Under the pieces are notes generated by a model that saw nothing but the letters and a program-made list of their open reading frames with translations, was not told where the DNA came from and made no database searches. The position numbers were made by a program, and so were the translations under genes. From Bimuria novae-zelandiae CBS 107.79 (Eukaryota; Ascomycota; Dothideomycetes; Pleosporales; Didymosphaeriaceae), in NCBI GenBank assembly GCA_010015655.1, contig ML976668.1, positions 1,088,066 through 1,152,065 on the forward strand: 64,000 nucleotides of DNA, given 5' to 3'. Position 1 is the stretch's first letter, and the number at the start of each line of letters is the position of its first letter. Below are positions 46,101 to 59,282 of this stretch, piece after piece.

Positions 46101-49100
46101 ATGTAAATCTTCGAAAACGAGGTGGAAAAGCAAGTACCATCTGTCTCGACGACGACAGGCAAGCTGCGTGGCTGAAATGTGATAGTGAGTGTGATGTTCG
46201 GTTAGGCGTATAGTAGCGTCCCGAGGAGGCGGTTCTGCGTAACGTGAGATGACAGGCGATAAAGGTTGAATAGTTGAATGCCGGGTCGAGGTTTCCCTCC
46301 CCTGCATAGTGCATTGCAACACTCCACAGCTTTCCCCTCTAAGCGCCTACGAGCATTCATAGTACAAATTCTTGCATTTGCAGATGATTGGGCCCGGAAA
46401 TAGCAGCAAGAACTTTGCAAACGATAAATTGAGGACATGTACCTTTGCATACAACGAGAACAGCAGCATCGCGTGGGCTTTGTTTACGTGATTAAGACGA
46501 GGGCGGAGCATACATTTGCACATTGAGTCGGAAGGCTTGACGTAGGGCGCACCGAGCCAGCATGAACTGACAAACGACTTCTCTGTATGAAAGACGTTGT
46601 TGAAGTAGACTTTTCCGGTTCTCGATTCAGTAAACAAACGAACGCCAACAGACGCAGGCCAGACTGTGACGTAGTTGTAGCGAGTTCATGAGCAGAATTA
46701 CCACACGAGGTAGGGACAAGCTATTGCATCGATTGAAACAGCAGCTCCTGCGGCTGAACTTGAGGCTAGCCTTCCAGGAGCATTCGAGAGGGTCCGGTCA
46801 ACGGGTGGTAGGCGAAAGCTCTTATGTAATCATGCCGAAAAAGCACATATCGTGCGTACGTACTCGGAGTCGTCGAAATGTTATTGGAGGCTTGCAGGGG
46901 TGCCCAGTAGAAATATTTAATCGGAGCTAGTGTAAACTCGCCGACAGGGATAAACTTGCAGCTGAATAGCAACTTTACAAAAGCTCGTCGCTTATGGAGT
47001 GACCATTAAACGGGTGTTGCAAAATTCAATACCGGATCATGAGGTTCTGGACGCCAGAGCTGGGATGGATGATTCAGTGGTGAGAGGACCCGCGCAGACA
47101 CGGTTTGAAAGAGACGGAAGTAGTATAGCTTGAAGGTACTGAAGCAAATTCGACTTAGATCCACGTATGCTGAGCACCGCAAGAGGCGCGGGTCGGTTTC
47201 CAGTGCCGTGAGTCCCTCCACACTTACGGTCGCGATATGCGTTTCCTATCGACAGCGGCGCTGGAGCTGCGAAATTAAGTCGCTTTTACGTGGGAGGTAA
47301 ATAACTCTAGATACCAGCATCGGTAGGACGACATTAGATCAAAGGTACACGCCTCAGATCAACGCAAAGGTCTGCCATTCCCTGACATCGAACTCCTCAA
47401 GCGACAAGAACTGTGCCGTCGGCGGCGCCGGCAAGTGAACATGGTCAAATTTGCGGAGGACGGGAGATGAGGCTGAAGCTTGGGTAGGCTTGGCAACAGC
47501 GGTCGGAGCGTTGTGATGGTCGGAAGAGCGAGGGTGCTTCCCCGAGTGATCATGCGCATACTGGGGCCTGAACGTGACCGGAACGTAGGCTCGCCGAACA
47601 CCACGACGGCGATGGACTTGAGGAACTGCCAAGGAGACATGCCAGTTTTCCGGTCAGAAACACGACGGTCACGCTGCACGTCTGATTCCGGCGCTGGATA
47701 CAAGGTGCTGTCGTGGGCGGGACGCGGCAGCGGCCTTCGATTCTGCTGACGGTCAGATGATTACATGAAAAATTGTGCGTGCTGGCGGGATGATAATGGA
47801 TCGTCCTGTGCTGATCGCAATCCCTCAGACAACCACGGTAGATCATTCTCAAGGAGCGTTAGTGCTCGGTGTTCGATTATCGTCTCAATAACTGTTAGCC
47901 CTGAAGTGGTACGATTCGTAATAGAGAAACAGAATATTGAGCCTGGGATAATGCGAACGACCGTCCCACGAACCCCACACCAAATTTGCCCTATTCCCTT
48001 GTTTAGTAGAAGTCAGGCGCATTGAGTATATTCACATCTCTTGAGCGATGTTCGATCTTTCTCAATATTTCGATGCGGTGCCGTTTTACAGTGTCGCGGC
48101 GGTATCCATGTGTCGATCGCCACGTGCGTGGCCTTGAACTCATGCAGCCTCTGGGAACAAGGATTGCTTTGTCGCATGTGAACGCTCACTCCCTTTACGG
48201 GGATGAGTATCTCCTCGTTGGTTTGTTGATGATGTTGGAGGACCCATAACTACTTCAGAGAGGAAATACAGTTGGGACGGAAGGTTGCGCCGCCGTTCAG
48301 ATCGAACCCCATCTACAGAACGCTGTACATCATTCCCAGTGTACTATGCTCTTGCCCTCCCTTCTGTACCTGATCAAGCATCTACCGGCTGGCGTTTTCT
48401 TGGGTCGGTAACGCATAGGATCAAGGGTAATACCGAGTGCTCAATTTTGCCTGTGAACCACTCGACTTCTACAGAGGAAGTCGAAAAGGAGATGTGGCTG
48501 GGACTATCAATCGACACTGGGATGGATGATGCTACTAGCTGGGGACGTCGCCCCACAGCCCCTGGTGGCTCGAAGTACGAGATTGCGGTGGAACTTCAGG
48601 CAGCACACCTCGAGCAGCATCATCGCCGGGCGATCTATTTCCGGGATTTCCGGTAAGATACTGTTGGCAAAAAGGACCGAGCAATGCAGTGGATGCCTTG
48701 CTGCCCGCGAGTGCAACAACAATGGCGGTATTCGTGTGGCCTTATCCTATGGACCTGGTGCCTATGGTTGTGCACAAAAATCCGGAAACGTTAGTACCGT
48801 ATCCTGTAAAAGACGTGCGTTTATGGAGAAAACATTTGAAAGCATGGCGTACCGAGCTCCTGGACAGTGGCTTTGGAACCCGAGGATCGTTGCGCCGTAT
48901 AGTTCGGGCAGAAGCATTGACACAACGACGGTTAAAATCGGCCATTGGCTGAGGTTCAATCTCTATGTACAATTACTATATTTATAGAGGTGTGAGGATC
49001 ATAGGTTCTGTGGGATTGTGAAGGTGTGGAGCCGCAATGGAGGCACAATAATTGTTGTTCCTGGTTGTCGGTGAGCCGATAAGGCCTCGTCCCCTGGTGG

Positions 49101-50846
49101 GGTAGCTGACGGAAAGGTGCAGGACAGTGCTCCTGTGCCCGAAGCAGGGCCACCTCAATCGGGTCGTTGGATTGGGTCGCAGCGTCGAAGCTCAAGCCAC
49201 GCGCCGCAAGCTGTGGAGGTGATGAAGGAGTCGCTGTTGTTTTCGTGAGAAAAATCCAAGTCATAGCCAATAGGGTAAGTAAACGGTCGGGCCGGGCTGA
49301 CTAGCGGGGAAGGTTATCCGCTCAGAAAGGTGGTGAATAGCGATGATCACTGTGCATCCCGACCGCTTTCGTGTCCTTAGCGCAGCCGGTGCGAGACTGG
49401 GGTCGTGTTTCCCAGCGACCTCACCTGCAGCCCAGTGTGCTTGGTTCGCGTCCGGCAGGTGCAGCTGCAGCACTTATGCAGGCGGCCGCGGCCGCGGCCA
49501 TCGTCGACGTCGTGCCGCCTCCCCTGACGCGGTCGCGACGGGGCGTCTCCTAGGTGCAAGCCATCGAGTCCAGCGTGTGTGGCATCTGAGACACAACACT
49601 GGGAAGGTGGACGAGGCCACACGACGACGGATGCTGGCGTCGCTGCTCCTGGCAACGGCGCCATCCGTAGGTCTTGGCCTGGCAATTGGTTGGGTGAATA
49701 GCAGGGACAGGCGGTTTAATGATAGTGTAAGGAGCAGCAGAACGGCGTCCAGGGAGCCATCCTTCTTGGGCTGGCGCGAACGCGCATGGCCTGTGCCCTA
49801 GGAGGCCCCTGTCAACGCGCACCGCACTGACACCGTCCACGGCTCTGTGCAGCACCTGCAGAGTTCTGCAGACAACTGCCCATGCTGCCGTGAATCATAT
49901 CGAGACCGTCCGTCTGCCGTCTTCCGCCTTTCCGTGTGCTCCAAGGCCGTCTTCGACCTCACCTGCAGCTCTACTACATCACGACTGCCAATTGTCCCCA
50001 GGCGTCCCTTCCTTTGCTCGCGTAGTCCGCAACTCGAACATCCTTTGCGACCGTTGAGACGGCAGGCACGACCCTTGCACCATTGCACCACACGGCAGCA
50101 GGAACAACACAGCGCACTTGCCGGTGCTGCACCCCTCCTTCGACCACCTTGACCATCGTCTTCTGTCTGGCCGCTATCAACGTCATCTGGCCTGGCCGCC
50201 ATCCTTCACCTTCTGCCACTGCGTCGCCCTACCTTCGTTTTGCAGCAGAAAACGCCTAACAGAAACTTGTGCCGTCGCAGCACTTTCGACGTGCAACCCT
50301 CCGCGATTGGCGTTCAAAACTGTGTTTCACGACACGCACCACCACAGCTCTCCAATTCGTCATCCTGCCACACCAAACCGGTGCCAGAAAAGGAAGTTCA
50401 GGTAGCTCGAGCTCTGCGTCGCACGTTGCTCCCCGGACGTGCTGCATCCCGCAGGACAACCGCTGCCAATTGCCCTCTGAAACGCTCTGCAGCACCGTTT
50501 CACTGTGAGCGCGCCACATTCGGATTGTGGGTACGACTTATCCCGTCGTCGAGCGTCACATTGTTCGAATCGGGCCATTCTTGCGGAACCATTCATCATC
50601 ACAGCAACAGTACACAAGCGAACACTAACACCGTCATTAGCCAAACAACGGCTATCGATACGCTCAGGCCGTCTTCACCAATCTCACCAACCGCCCCGGA
50701 TTCGTCGAGCTGTTAAGCCCATCACTCACAGAAACCTGGCCCTGACCCGTCAGATGCCTCAGCAACATTGAGTCGCACACCAAGCGCCAGCATTGGAGCG
50801 CGCTCCCCATTTCCGCGACCATCCTCCCTCCTCTCTGCAGTTCGCC
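43165..50846. other. Gene-poor host region, no supported gene
   Basis: Composition returns to host-like at 43165. Many short overlapping frames occur on both strands, but none shows a domain, signal peptide or consistent exon structure. Two places have somewhat coding-like residues: 47354-47703 (minus), ending SLEEFDVREWQTFALI, and 48115-48960 (plus), in three successive frames. Both may be decayed genes or exons I cannot join. 49800-50846 is GC-rich with TC/CA-rich stretches and likely holds the leader and promoter of the Ras exchange factor gene. No repeats or RNA genes were recognised. Confidence 0.4.
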
Positions 50847-53800
50847 ATGGCCGACTTCATCTTGGAAACAGAGCAGACGGACAAGCATGCTAGTGCGTTG
50901 GTGGCGCCGTTGAACATCCAGAAGTCGCCGAAGCGGTCACGGAGTAGAGGGCCCGGGCATTCTCGCCAGTCCTCGTCAAGAGGATCAAGAGGAGGACAAT
51001 CGGCGACCTCACAATCACATATGTCCCCACCTTTAACCCCACGGTCCTCCCACGACACGCTATCAGACCGCCCTTCGCAACCCGTCTTTCACAACTACTT
51101 GCGCGCCTTCTACCACTTCCATCCTAGCTCCACCGTGTCTTCGTCGACCGATGAATCGTCCATTACTGTCTCTATCAACCAAGGCGACGTCATTCTGGTA
51201 CACTCGGTCCACCCAAATGGCTGGGCCGACGGGACGTTGCTGGCTTCGGGCGCTCGCGGATGGCTTCCTACGAACTACTGCGAACCCTACGACCATCCAA
51301 CGATTCGCACCTTGCTGAACGCCCTCACCAATCTCTGGGACCTTGTCCGTGACGGAGAAAATGGGGATTTGTTAGTCTTCACGAAGCAAGATTATGTAAG
51401 GAGCTTGATTGCCGGAGTCCGCTTTTTCCTGGTAAGCAAATGAGCCTATACCCCGCCGCATAAAGAACAAAGCTCATCATAGTAAGGAAAGGACAGAGTG
51501 TCTGACCAGGGATTCGCCTCTCATTGTAGCCCACGTCGGTCTCCGACGGATGCGCAAAGGGTTATTGGGTGACCTCTCGTCTCTCGTCAAGACCGCTAAA
51601 AAGCTGCAGGAGGTCCTGCAGGCCAACGACTCACCTGCTCCGGTGTTTGGGCGGCTGGACGAGCTTGTGCTCAAAGCATTCAAGCTCGTTACTAGAGCTG
51701 TCCGATTCCTGGATATATGGGCGCAAGATGCGGTGTCGCTGTCATTTGACAAGGGCGAGGGCAATAATAGACCTCTGACCCCTCCATCCGACTCCGCTGA
51801 TCTTGCAGTGCAACCGCCCCCAACGTCGAATCAGGACGGCGTAGAAGGTGCACAAGCGAATGAGGAACCAACTAATGTACCACAAGCGAGCGCAAGTGTA
51901 ACGCGCGAGTTATTGGACCACGAAGCAACGCAAACACGCAACCTCTCCCGCCTCTCCGTCGCCTTCTCAATCCCCTCAGACTCGGACACGCTCCAATCAC
52001 CTTTATTCCCTCCACATCCGCAAGCTCAGCCAAAACGGTGGTCTATTACGCATCGCTTATCCTACACTGGAAAGTCTCAAGGCGCGCGAAAACAGAACCT
52101 TGCATCGGAGCGGCTGAATACTGCGCACGACTCATTTCTGGGGTTTATAGGCTCATTTATTGGGTTGCACCTGCAATCGCGGTCTTCCGAAGAGCTCGCC
52201 GTGACAACACAAGAATCTGTCATCGCATGCCGGAACCTTCTCGCAGTGGTCGAGGAAGTATGGGAACGCGATTCACGAAGATCCGAACAACTGGAGCAGG
52301 CAAGGGAAATAATGTACACGAAACTCACCGAACTTGTACAGGCGACCAAAGACATGTTCAGTAGCTCGGAGGCGGGCATGGGTGACGAGATGATCATGCC
52401 GGACCAGGGGAAACAGCTTGTCGATGCAGCCACGAGTTGTGTCCGCTCGGCTGGAGACTGCGTCACTAAAGCGAGGCTGGTCATCGAACGTATAGGGGAC
52501 TTCGAGTTTGAGAACGGAGGGCAAGACCTATCTCAGGCCATCTTTGACCAACTCAACCAGAATCAACCCACTCAAGAAAAGCCACAGGAGACGCCCCAAC
52601 CTGAACTGCCGAGCCAGCCGGAACGAGTCGTTGAGACTGAAAAACCGCTCCCTCTGCCACCGACCGACGAGCGGAAACTGCTGCCACCACTGGTCATCTC
52701 AGAATCGAAGCCGCTCCCTGATGTCCCGCATTCACCGTCTGCAGATGTTCAAAACATAGGCCTTCGACCCACTCAGAACGCTTCCGCCGACAGCCCTGCC
52801 GCAATCTCAGTACGATCTTCAATGTCATCTGTACCGCCCCCTCTGACCCATCACGCCGTTCCACACCTTCCCCAACTGAGCCCCTCGGACAACTCCCAAA
52901 GTCCTGCTAGTATAACACAGCGATTCTTTGGAAAATCACCCAAGACTGACAGTATCAATGCGTCCGTCGCGGATACCAGCAGCACGTACAGGAACAGCAT
53001 GCGGGGCGAAACTGCCAGCATATTGTCGCAAACTTCGACCAGGGCCACGACGCCTGAACAATCCCCTGCGAAGCAGAACAGTGCACAAACACCAGTGAGC
53101 AGTCTCAGCAGCTCATCGGAGCTCCGTTCTGTTGCCAGTGAAGACGTTGTAGCAGCTGAAGAGCATCTGCTCGAAACAACTTATGCTCACGAACTGATCT
53201 ATAACAAGGACGGCCAGATCTCCGGTGGCTCTCTTCCAGCCTTGGTAGAGCAGTTGACCTTGCACGATTCTACGCCCGACACAAGTTTCGTCACTACCTT
53301 CTACCTCACCTTTCGGTTGTTTGCTACACCTGTGGATCTATCGCAATGTTTAATTAGCCGATTTGACCAGGTTGGGGACAGCCGATCTGTGGGTGTCCCT
53401 GTCCGCCTCCGGGTATACAACGTCTTCAAGGGCTGGCTAGAAGGCCACTGGAACGTAGAGTCTGACTCTGCGGCTCTCGGCATCATTTTCTCGTTTGCGA
53501 CGGGAAAATTGCGATCGGCTCTACCTGCTGCTGGCAAACGGCTTGCGGAACTGACATCTAAAGCCACAGAGATTCGTGCTGGTGCACTGGTTCCTCGGCT
53601 AGCGTCCTCTTTGGGCAAGACTGGCATCTCTGGTTCCGTCTTCGTCCCTGCGGATAGCACAGCGCCAAGCCCGATTGTGACTAGGAGCCAGTTGAATGCT
53701 CTGAAGGGATGGAAAGAAGGCAAGACACAATGCAGCATTCTCGATTTCGATCCCCTCGAAGTGGCAAGGCAGTTTACCATCATTGAGTCCAAGCTGTTTT

Positions 53801-54630
53801 GTAACATACAGCCGGAGGAGCTCCTCGCTCTCGAATGGACGAAAAAGGCAGGCAAAGGGGCCAACGTCAAGGCTATGTCTACGCTTTCGAATGACTTGGC
53901 CAACTTGGTCATTGACACAATCCTACACCTAGAAGATGTGAAGAGGCGAGCGATTGTGATCAAGCAATGGGTGAAAATTGCGGCTAAATGCCTGGAACTC
54001 AACAACTACGATTCCTTGATGGCCATCCTCGCATCGTTGAATACATCAATGGTACTACGATTGAAGAGAACATGGGAGCTTGTCTCTGCTAAAACGAAGG
54101 CTCGTTTCGACGAACTCAAGTCCATCACTGACCATGCTCGTAACTATGCGGTCCTTCGCCAGCGTCTCCATGACCACTTTGCACCTTGTATTCCGTACGT
54201 GGGCATGTATCTCACTGATCTTACTTTCGTGGACGCCGGCAACGGTGCAACACGCCAGCTCCCTGGCGAATCAGGAGAAGATGGGATCCCTGTTATCAAC
54301 TTTGACAAACACATGAAGACGGCCAAAATCATTGGACAGCTTCAATCGTTCCAGGTGCCTTATCGCCTGACACCTGTTCCTGAAATGCAAGAATGGATCG
54401 AGACCCAGATACAACGAATGCATTCGAACGACCAAGTTAACCCCCAAAGCTTCCATCGACAGTCCCTGCTCTTGGAACCTCGGGACCCTCCCCGCGTCAT
54501 CAAGGCTGTGCCTCCCCCAATCGATAGCAGTGCCTCTAGCACGTTGACTGCGGTCCATCGCACCGGCTCAAAGGATCGCTTTGAAATGTTGAGCTTATAC
54601 TTCACTACCAGCAACATAAAAGATCGATAA
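50847..54630 (+). CDS. CDC25: Ras guanine nucleotide exchange factor, CDC25 type (SH3-REM-RasGEF)
   Basis: Two exons, 50847-51431 and 51499-54630, are joined across a 67-bp intron (GTAAGC...CAGAG) and give 1238 residues. An SH3 domain lies at about 83-150 (AFYHFHP, GDVILVH, NGWADG, GARGWLPTNYCEPY). A long disordered Ser/Pro/Gln-rich linker runs from about 270 to 740. The REM domain (about 750-860) starts ELIYNKDGQISGGSL. The catalytic CDC25 domain is at about 940-1170, with FDPLEVARQFTIIESKLFC, NLVIDTILHLEDVKRRAIVI and PYVGMYLTDLTFVD. It loads GTP onto Ras and so feeds the cAMP-PKA pathway for growth and nutrient sensing. SH3 at the N-terminus and the GEF at the C-terminus match yeast Cdc25. 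Confidence 0.93.
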
Positions 54631-55360
54631 GATCGATAAGATCGCCACATTCGCGTGTATTGTCGGCGTCGCCTCGCAGCCTGCACAGTCATGCAGCTGC
54701 TTTCTTTTTCTTGAATACCACGTGTACAATACGCTTTACGTACATGGCCCTGTTTTACTTACGCTTCTAAACTAGTGGAGCTCGGCGATGAAGCTTGAAG
54801 CTAGCCTTTCAGTTTCTTTCTACTACCATGGACGATCACGACGTTAACGACCAATTCTTTTTTTGTTGTTTCAGATACCACAATAACCAACTTCGTTTTT
54901 GATTTGCTGGGCGATGCATGGTCCGGGGGCTGTGATCCGCAACTGGAGTTTTGGAGCTGGGTTTGATGGATTCTAGGATGGGCCTTCTGTATAGAAGGAA
55001 CGCATAAAAGTATGGCAGGTTAGGGGATGGGAAGCGATATCCAGTGTATAATCTTAGTTACATGTGCATACGGGAAGACAGGAGCCCGAGATAATGGAAG
55101 CAATGTCTGCCTAATTGACTCTCGCTTGGTCGGATGATGCATAAAATTGAGCAACATGTGATTGCCCGACCGCAGATCCTGTTGACTTGTGAATCGACCT
55201 CGGGAGTTCACGAGCCTCATGCTGGCGCTTTCTCTAGGAGTGGCTGAAGGGTGTGGCGTGCGAACGGACTCGTGACAGACGAGCACGCGGCGGTGGGTTC
55301 TTGCACACGAGACTTGTTTGTGCTCGACGCCTCCACCTTTCCCCTGCATAGCATGCCCTC
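54631..55360. other. Intergenic between RasGEF and CHY-RING genes
   Basis: It starts with a short GATCGATAA direct repeat right after the stop codon, followed by 3' UTR-like T-rich sequence. No gene is seen. The right part is the promoter of the plus-strand CHY-RING gene. Confidence 0.4.
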
Positions 55361-57774
55361 ATGAGTTTATTCTCATCTTTTATTATTGACCCAGTTGTTC
55401 GTCAGGCGCGCCGCTTCTCAAGCGCTGCTCCCACCAACGCCGCCAGCGACAGCGAGAGCCGATCACATGTCAACAACTCTCCCACTACAATAACGTTTTC
55501 TGCCCAATCCAACGACGGCGCAATAACGAGCCGCGCAGTTGTCCCGGAGAGCAGCAGTGTCGCTACGGTAGGGGAAGGGCTGCACCATGAACCCTCTGCC
55601 CGCCGCCCACTCTCTGCCGTCAGTCGCAATGACGGCACCATACATTCGCTAGGCTTGTTGCGCCGCATCACGGCTCCGAGCGCACCCATCGACATCCCTG
55701 GCGATGGGAACATGTCTGCGAACCCCTCGCACACGCTGGAGGTGCAGTTTCGTCGCCTCAACCTCGAGCCCTCGCACGCCGTGACGCAGGCCCGCGACAT
55801 TACCCGTCCCGCGTCGACGGCAGGCGCACAGAATGCCCCCGCCATGTCAGAGTCGTTGCCCGCAGACGACGGAATGCGCCATCTGCGGGCTCGCATCCAC
55901 GATATCAGGGCCTTGGAAATTAGCGATGTCGACAAAGCGCGCATGATGCACGGTCTCATGACAGAGCGCTACAACTACCTACGCCCGACGTCGCCTAGCA
56001 GTTTCGCGTCGCACGATCGTCCTTTCACGCCCACCTCAAGCCAGTCGGTGGTTTCCGACGTCCATTACTCGTCCCCCTTGGCTGCCTCCGATGTCGACCC
56101 GGAGAACCCCTTCAACCTCCGCCCCGGAGACACAGAGCCCACGTACAGACCCCTGCCGTCCCATGCGAACCCAGACGCTGCCGTAGAAGAGGAGGACGCC
56201 GACGCATTTGAAGATGAGGCCCCATTCGGCTGTGAACACTACAAGCGCAATGTTAAGGTGCAGTGCTATGCGTGTCGGCGGTGGTATACATGCCGGCATT
56301 GCCACGATGCGGTCGAAGACCACAGCTTGGAACGGAAGAGGACTGAGAATATGCTCTGTATGGCATGTGGCACCCCGCAAAAGGCCTCCGAATACTGCGC
56401 CGAATGTGGAATCCAATCGGCATGCTACTACTGCGATATTTGCAAGCTATGGGATAACAATAGCAGCAAGAAGATATACCATTGTGCCGACTGCGGCATC
56501 TGCAGGCGGGGTGAAGGGTTAGGGAAAGACTATGTTCACTGCAAGGTAAGTTCAGCGATACCGACAATGCGATTTTGCCTAACGTGACGCAGAACTGCAA
56601 TGTGTGCATATCGATAGCTTTCGCTACCACTCACAAATGCATTGAGCGCGCCACTGACTGCGATTGTCCTATATGTGGAGACTATCTGTTTACCTCGTCC
56701 ACCGCTGTAGTGTCCATGCCATGTGGGCATTACTTACACAAGGATTGCTATAACCGGTACATGGAGACTGCGTACAAATGTCCCACGTGCAAAAAGAGCG
56801 CCGTGAACATGGAATTACAATGGCAGAAACTGACACAGGCAATCGAAAGTCAGCCTATGCCCGATCAATTCGTCAACACGCGGGCAATCATTCAATGCAA
56901 CGATTGCTCTACGAAATCATCTGTCAAGTATCACTGGTTGGGCAACAAGTGTAACTCTTGCGACTCATACAACACCAACGAACTCCGTATCTTGAATGGT
57001 CCTGAGAGCGAGGAGACCGCCAATGCCATTCTCAACGCCGGCAATGACGAAAACTCTGGCACTCGATCACCAATAAGCATCAGCTCTCCTGCTTCTCTAC
57101 CTCTCCGTTCGCCTCGCTACTACTTCCAACCCGACGAGCCAGAACAGACATGGCTACCGGGCCAGTTGCCATCCTTCCCCTTCCAAATGCCACAATTTCC
57201 AGGTATGCCACAATCAGGACAACTACCATCATTCCCTTTTCAGTTGCCTCAGTTCCGAGGTATGCCACAATTCCCAGGCATGCCTCGAATGCCCGAAATG
57301 CCGCAAATGCCTCAGATTCCCGATGCATCCGAATTGTTAGACCGTGTGCGCCGATCTTTCGATCATTATCTCAATCCGACCGGCGAGATTCCCAACGAAG
57401 CCGTCCCAATTATCGACCTGGACGAAGAGCGCCGAGAGACACGCGCTACAGATGGCACTGCGGTCCAACTTCCCGCGCTACCGCAGTATGTCCTCGAGCG
57501 TTTCAATCGATCCATACTTCCTCTGCGCAACTATTGGAACCCTGCTATGGAACAGATCCCTCAGCTAGACTTGTCCGACGATCACGACACCCAGGGGATG
57601 CAGTTCTGGGGCGTGGATGGTGCGAGGTTTGACCGATTTCTCGCCGGCGGCGAAGAGAGGGATGACGACGAAAGCAGCAGTGAGGAGAGCGAGGACGAGC
57701 AAGAAGAAGAGGACGATGTGGAAGGAGAAGAAGACGACGACGATAACGACATTGATTTACCTGGGCACCGATAG
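55361..57774 (+). CDS. CHY/CTCHY zinc-finger RING E3 ubiquitin ligase (RCHY1/PIRH2-like)
   Basis: Exons 55361-56545 and 56593-57774 flank a 47-bp intron (GTAAGT, CTAAC branch site, GCAG) and encode 788 residues. After a disordered N-terminal extension of about 285 residues come the CHY finger (FGCEHYKRNVKVQCYACRRW, then RHCHDAVEDH), the CTCHY finger (about 355-415), and a RING-H2 domain at about 419-461 (CPICGDYLF, MPCGHYLHKDC, YKCPTC). A zinc ribbon follows at about 496-522 (CNDC...KCNSC). This is the full domain order of human RCHY1, an E3 that ubiquitinates p53 and others. Beyond it lies a Met/Pro/Gln-Phe repeat stretch (about 581-640) and a strongly acidic tail (about 749-781), both extra to the core family. 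Substrates in fungi are unknown to me. Confidence 0.93.
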
Positions 57775-58341
57775 GTCGCTCTGGCGCAACTTGGTATGGA
57801 AGCTAGCGATGAGCATTGAGTTGTGTTCAGCTTTGGCATTGCAGGCGCTTGGTTCGGCATGGATTAAAAGCATCGGTGGACGGCATATATACCCTATGTG
57901 TAGATGAACAAAAAGTCGTGTTGTACATTGATTATGAAGCCAGACGACATCCGAAGACGTGTGGACTGTATTATGTCGAGACCATGATGTTGCGCAATCA
58001 CCCAGAAGTTGTTGTCAAATGGCAAAGAAGAGAGAAGTCCGAGTGAATTAAACTCAGCAAGTAAGCTTTGCTTCAATCGCTGGCGCCTATGGGTGGATGA
58101 GGTTCGGATAGTTGACTAAGCGCTCGGCTACCTAGCGCCTTGGCCGAAATTCCCACATGCGCGAAAATCGTTTCGATCGCTTCATCGAAGTTCAGGAACA
58201 TCAAGCCCGTCGACCTCACCTCCACTAACCAACAGCGGAATTCTTCAGTAAGACCTTTGCCTCTTTCCTAGTTCCACGCAGCTTGCGTATTGCAACTACG
58301 CGCCCCTCGATTTTAGAACGTTCCTAATCACCCGCGTAGAA
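57775..58341. other. Intergenic, eL31 promoter
   Basis: About 570 bp without a gene. The right 250 bp, containing TTCCTAGTTCC-like pyrimidine tracts, is the likely promoter and leader of the ribosomal protein gene. Confidence 0.4.
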
Positions 58342-58935
58342 ATGTCCAACGCCACAGGAAGCAAGAAGTCCGCCGGCAAGACCCAGCGCTCTGCCATCGC
58401 TGACGTCGTCGCGCGCGAATACACGATCCACCTGCACAAGCGAGTACGTTGAGTTCAGTTTTGTGAAGTCCACCGGATACCGCATGCCCAGTCACACGGG
58501 TGTGTTGGTCGGGCGGAAGACTGTTCGAGATGTACAACGGATGGCTAATACTGGGATGGCAATAGGTCCATGGTGTGTCGTTCAAGAAGAGGGCCCCTAG
58601 GGCGATCAAGGAGATCCGCCACTTCGCCGAGAAGGCTATGGTACGCTCTTCACCATGGCACGCAATACTCGCACGAGGCTTGTGTGGCACAATTGGAAAC
58701 TGGAGGCATCGACTAATGTTGTAAACAGGGCACCAAGGACGTCCGCCTAGACCCCCAGCTCAACAAGAAGGTGTGGGAGTCCGGCATCAAGGGCGTTCCG
58801 TTCCGCCTCCGTGTGCGCATCTCGCGTAAGCGTAACGACGAGGAAGGCGCCAAGGAGAAGCTCTACTCGTACGTCCAGGCCGTCAACGTCAAGGACCCCA
58901 AGGGTCTCCAGACCACCGTCGTCGAGGACGCTTAA
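58342..58935 (+). CDS. RPL31: 60S ribosomal protein L31 (eL31)
   Basis: Three exons, 58342-58443, 58566-58640 and 58729-58935, give 127 residues. Introns are 122 and 88 bp, both phase 0. Exon 1 ends [11 protein letters not shown], exon 2 is [20 protein letters not shown] plus AEKAM, and exon 3 begins [20 protein letters not shown]. These match the conserved eL31 core, including the [10 protein letters not shown] and RVRISRKRN stretches that contact rRNA near the peptide exit tunnel. Length fits the family (about 113-125) with a short Ser/Lys N-terminal extension. Codon use is strongly biased to C-ending codons, as expected of a highly expressed gene. Confidence 0.97.
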
Positions 58936-59282
58936 GTTGGTGCGAGCGTGAAGGGGTGGAAGAGGATGAACATGACGAGGCGTGAATGCCAATGCATAAA
59001 AGAATGGCGTTCCGGCGGGATGCTGAGTAGCTATTTTCTGCACTCGGAGCGAAAGGCTTGAATGATATCCAATGAATGGTTCACACCCGCCAACCCGTGG
59101 TTTCCCTGTGACAGTACTCATGCGCTCCAGTGACGCATTTTTACCGCACGGTGAATGTCTTTGAAGTTGATATTGGCATGGCTATCTCACTTTTGACAGT
59201 ACCCACATCTCCAGTGTCCACGGACACCATCCCATCCACTCAGTCTTCGTCCCAGGCTACTTCTTTTCAACTCCCGGCCACC
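58936..59282. other. Convergent 3' regions
   Basis: About 350 bp between the eL31 stop and the stop of the opposite-strand GFA gene. Nothing else is seen. Confidence 0.5.

Noticed and set aside
47354..47850. Minus-strand frames ending SLEEFDVREWQTFALI, perhaps a last exon
   Set aside because: No plausible upstream exon or start could be joined with confidence; two frames compete over the same bases.
48040..48990. Three overlapping plus-strand frames with somewhat protein-like residues, possibly a decayed multi-exon gene
   Set aside because: Frames lie in different phases without convincing splice sites joining them, and no domain is recognised. Orthologue search would be needed.
49343..50500. 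GC-rich overlapping frames upstream of the Ras exchange factor gene
   Set aside because: All six phases stay open because of GC richness; Arg/Cys/Ser-rich translations lack domains and fit promoter or leader sequence.
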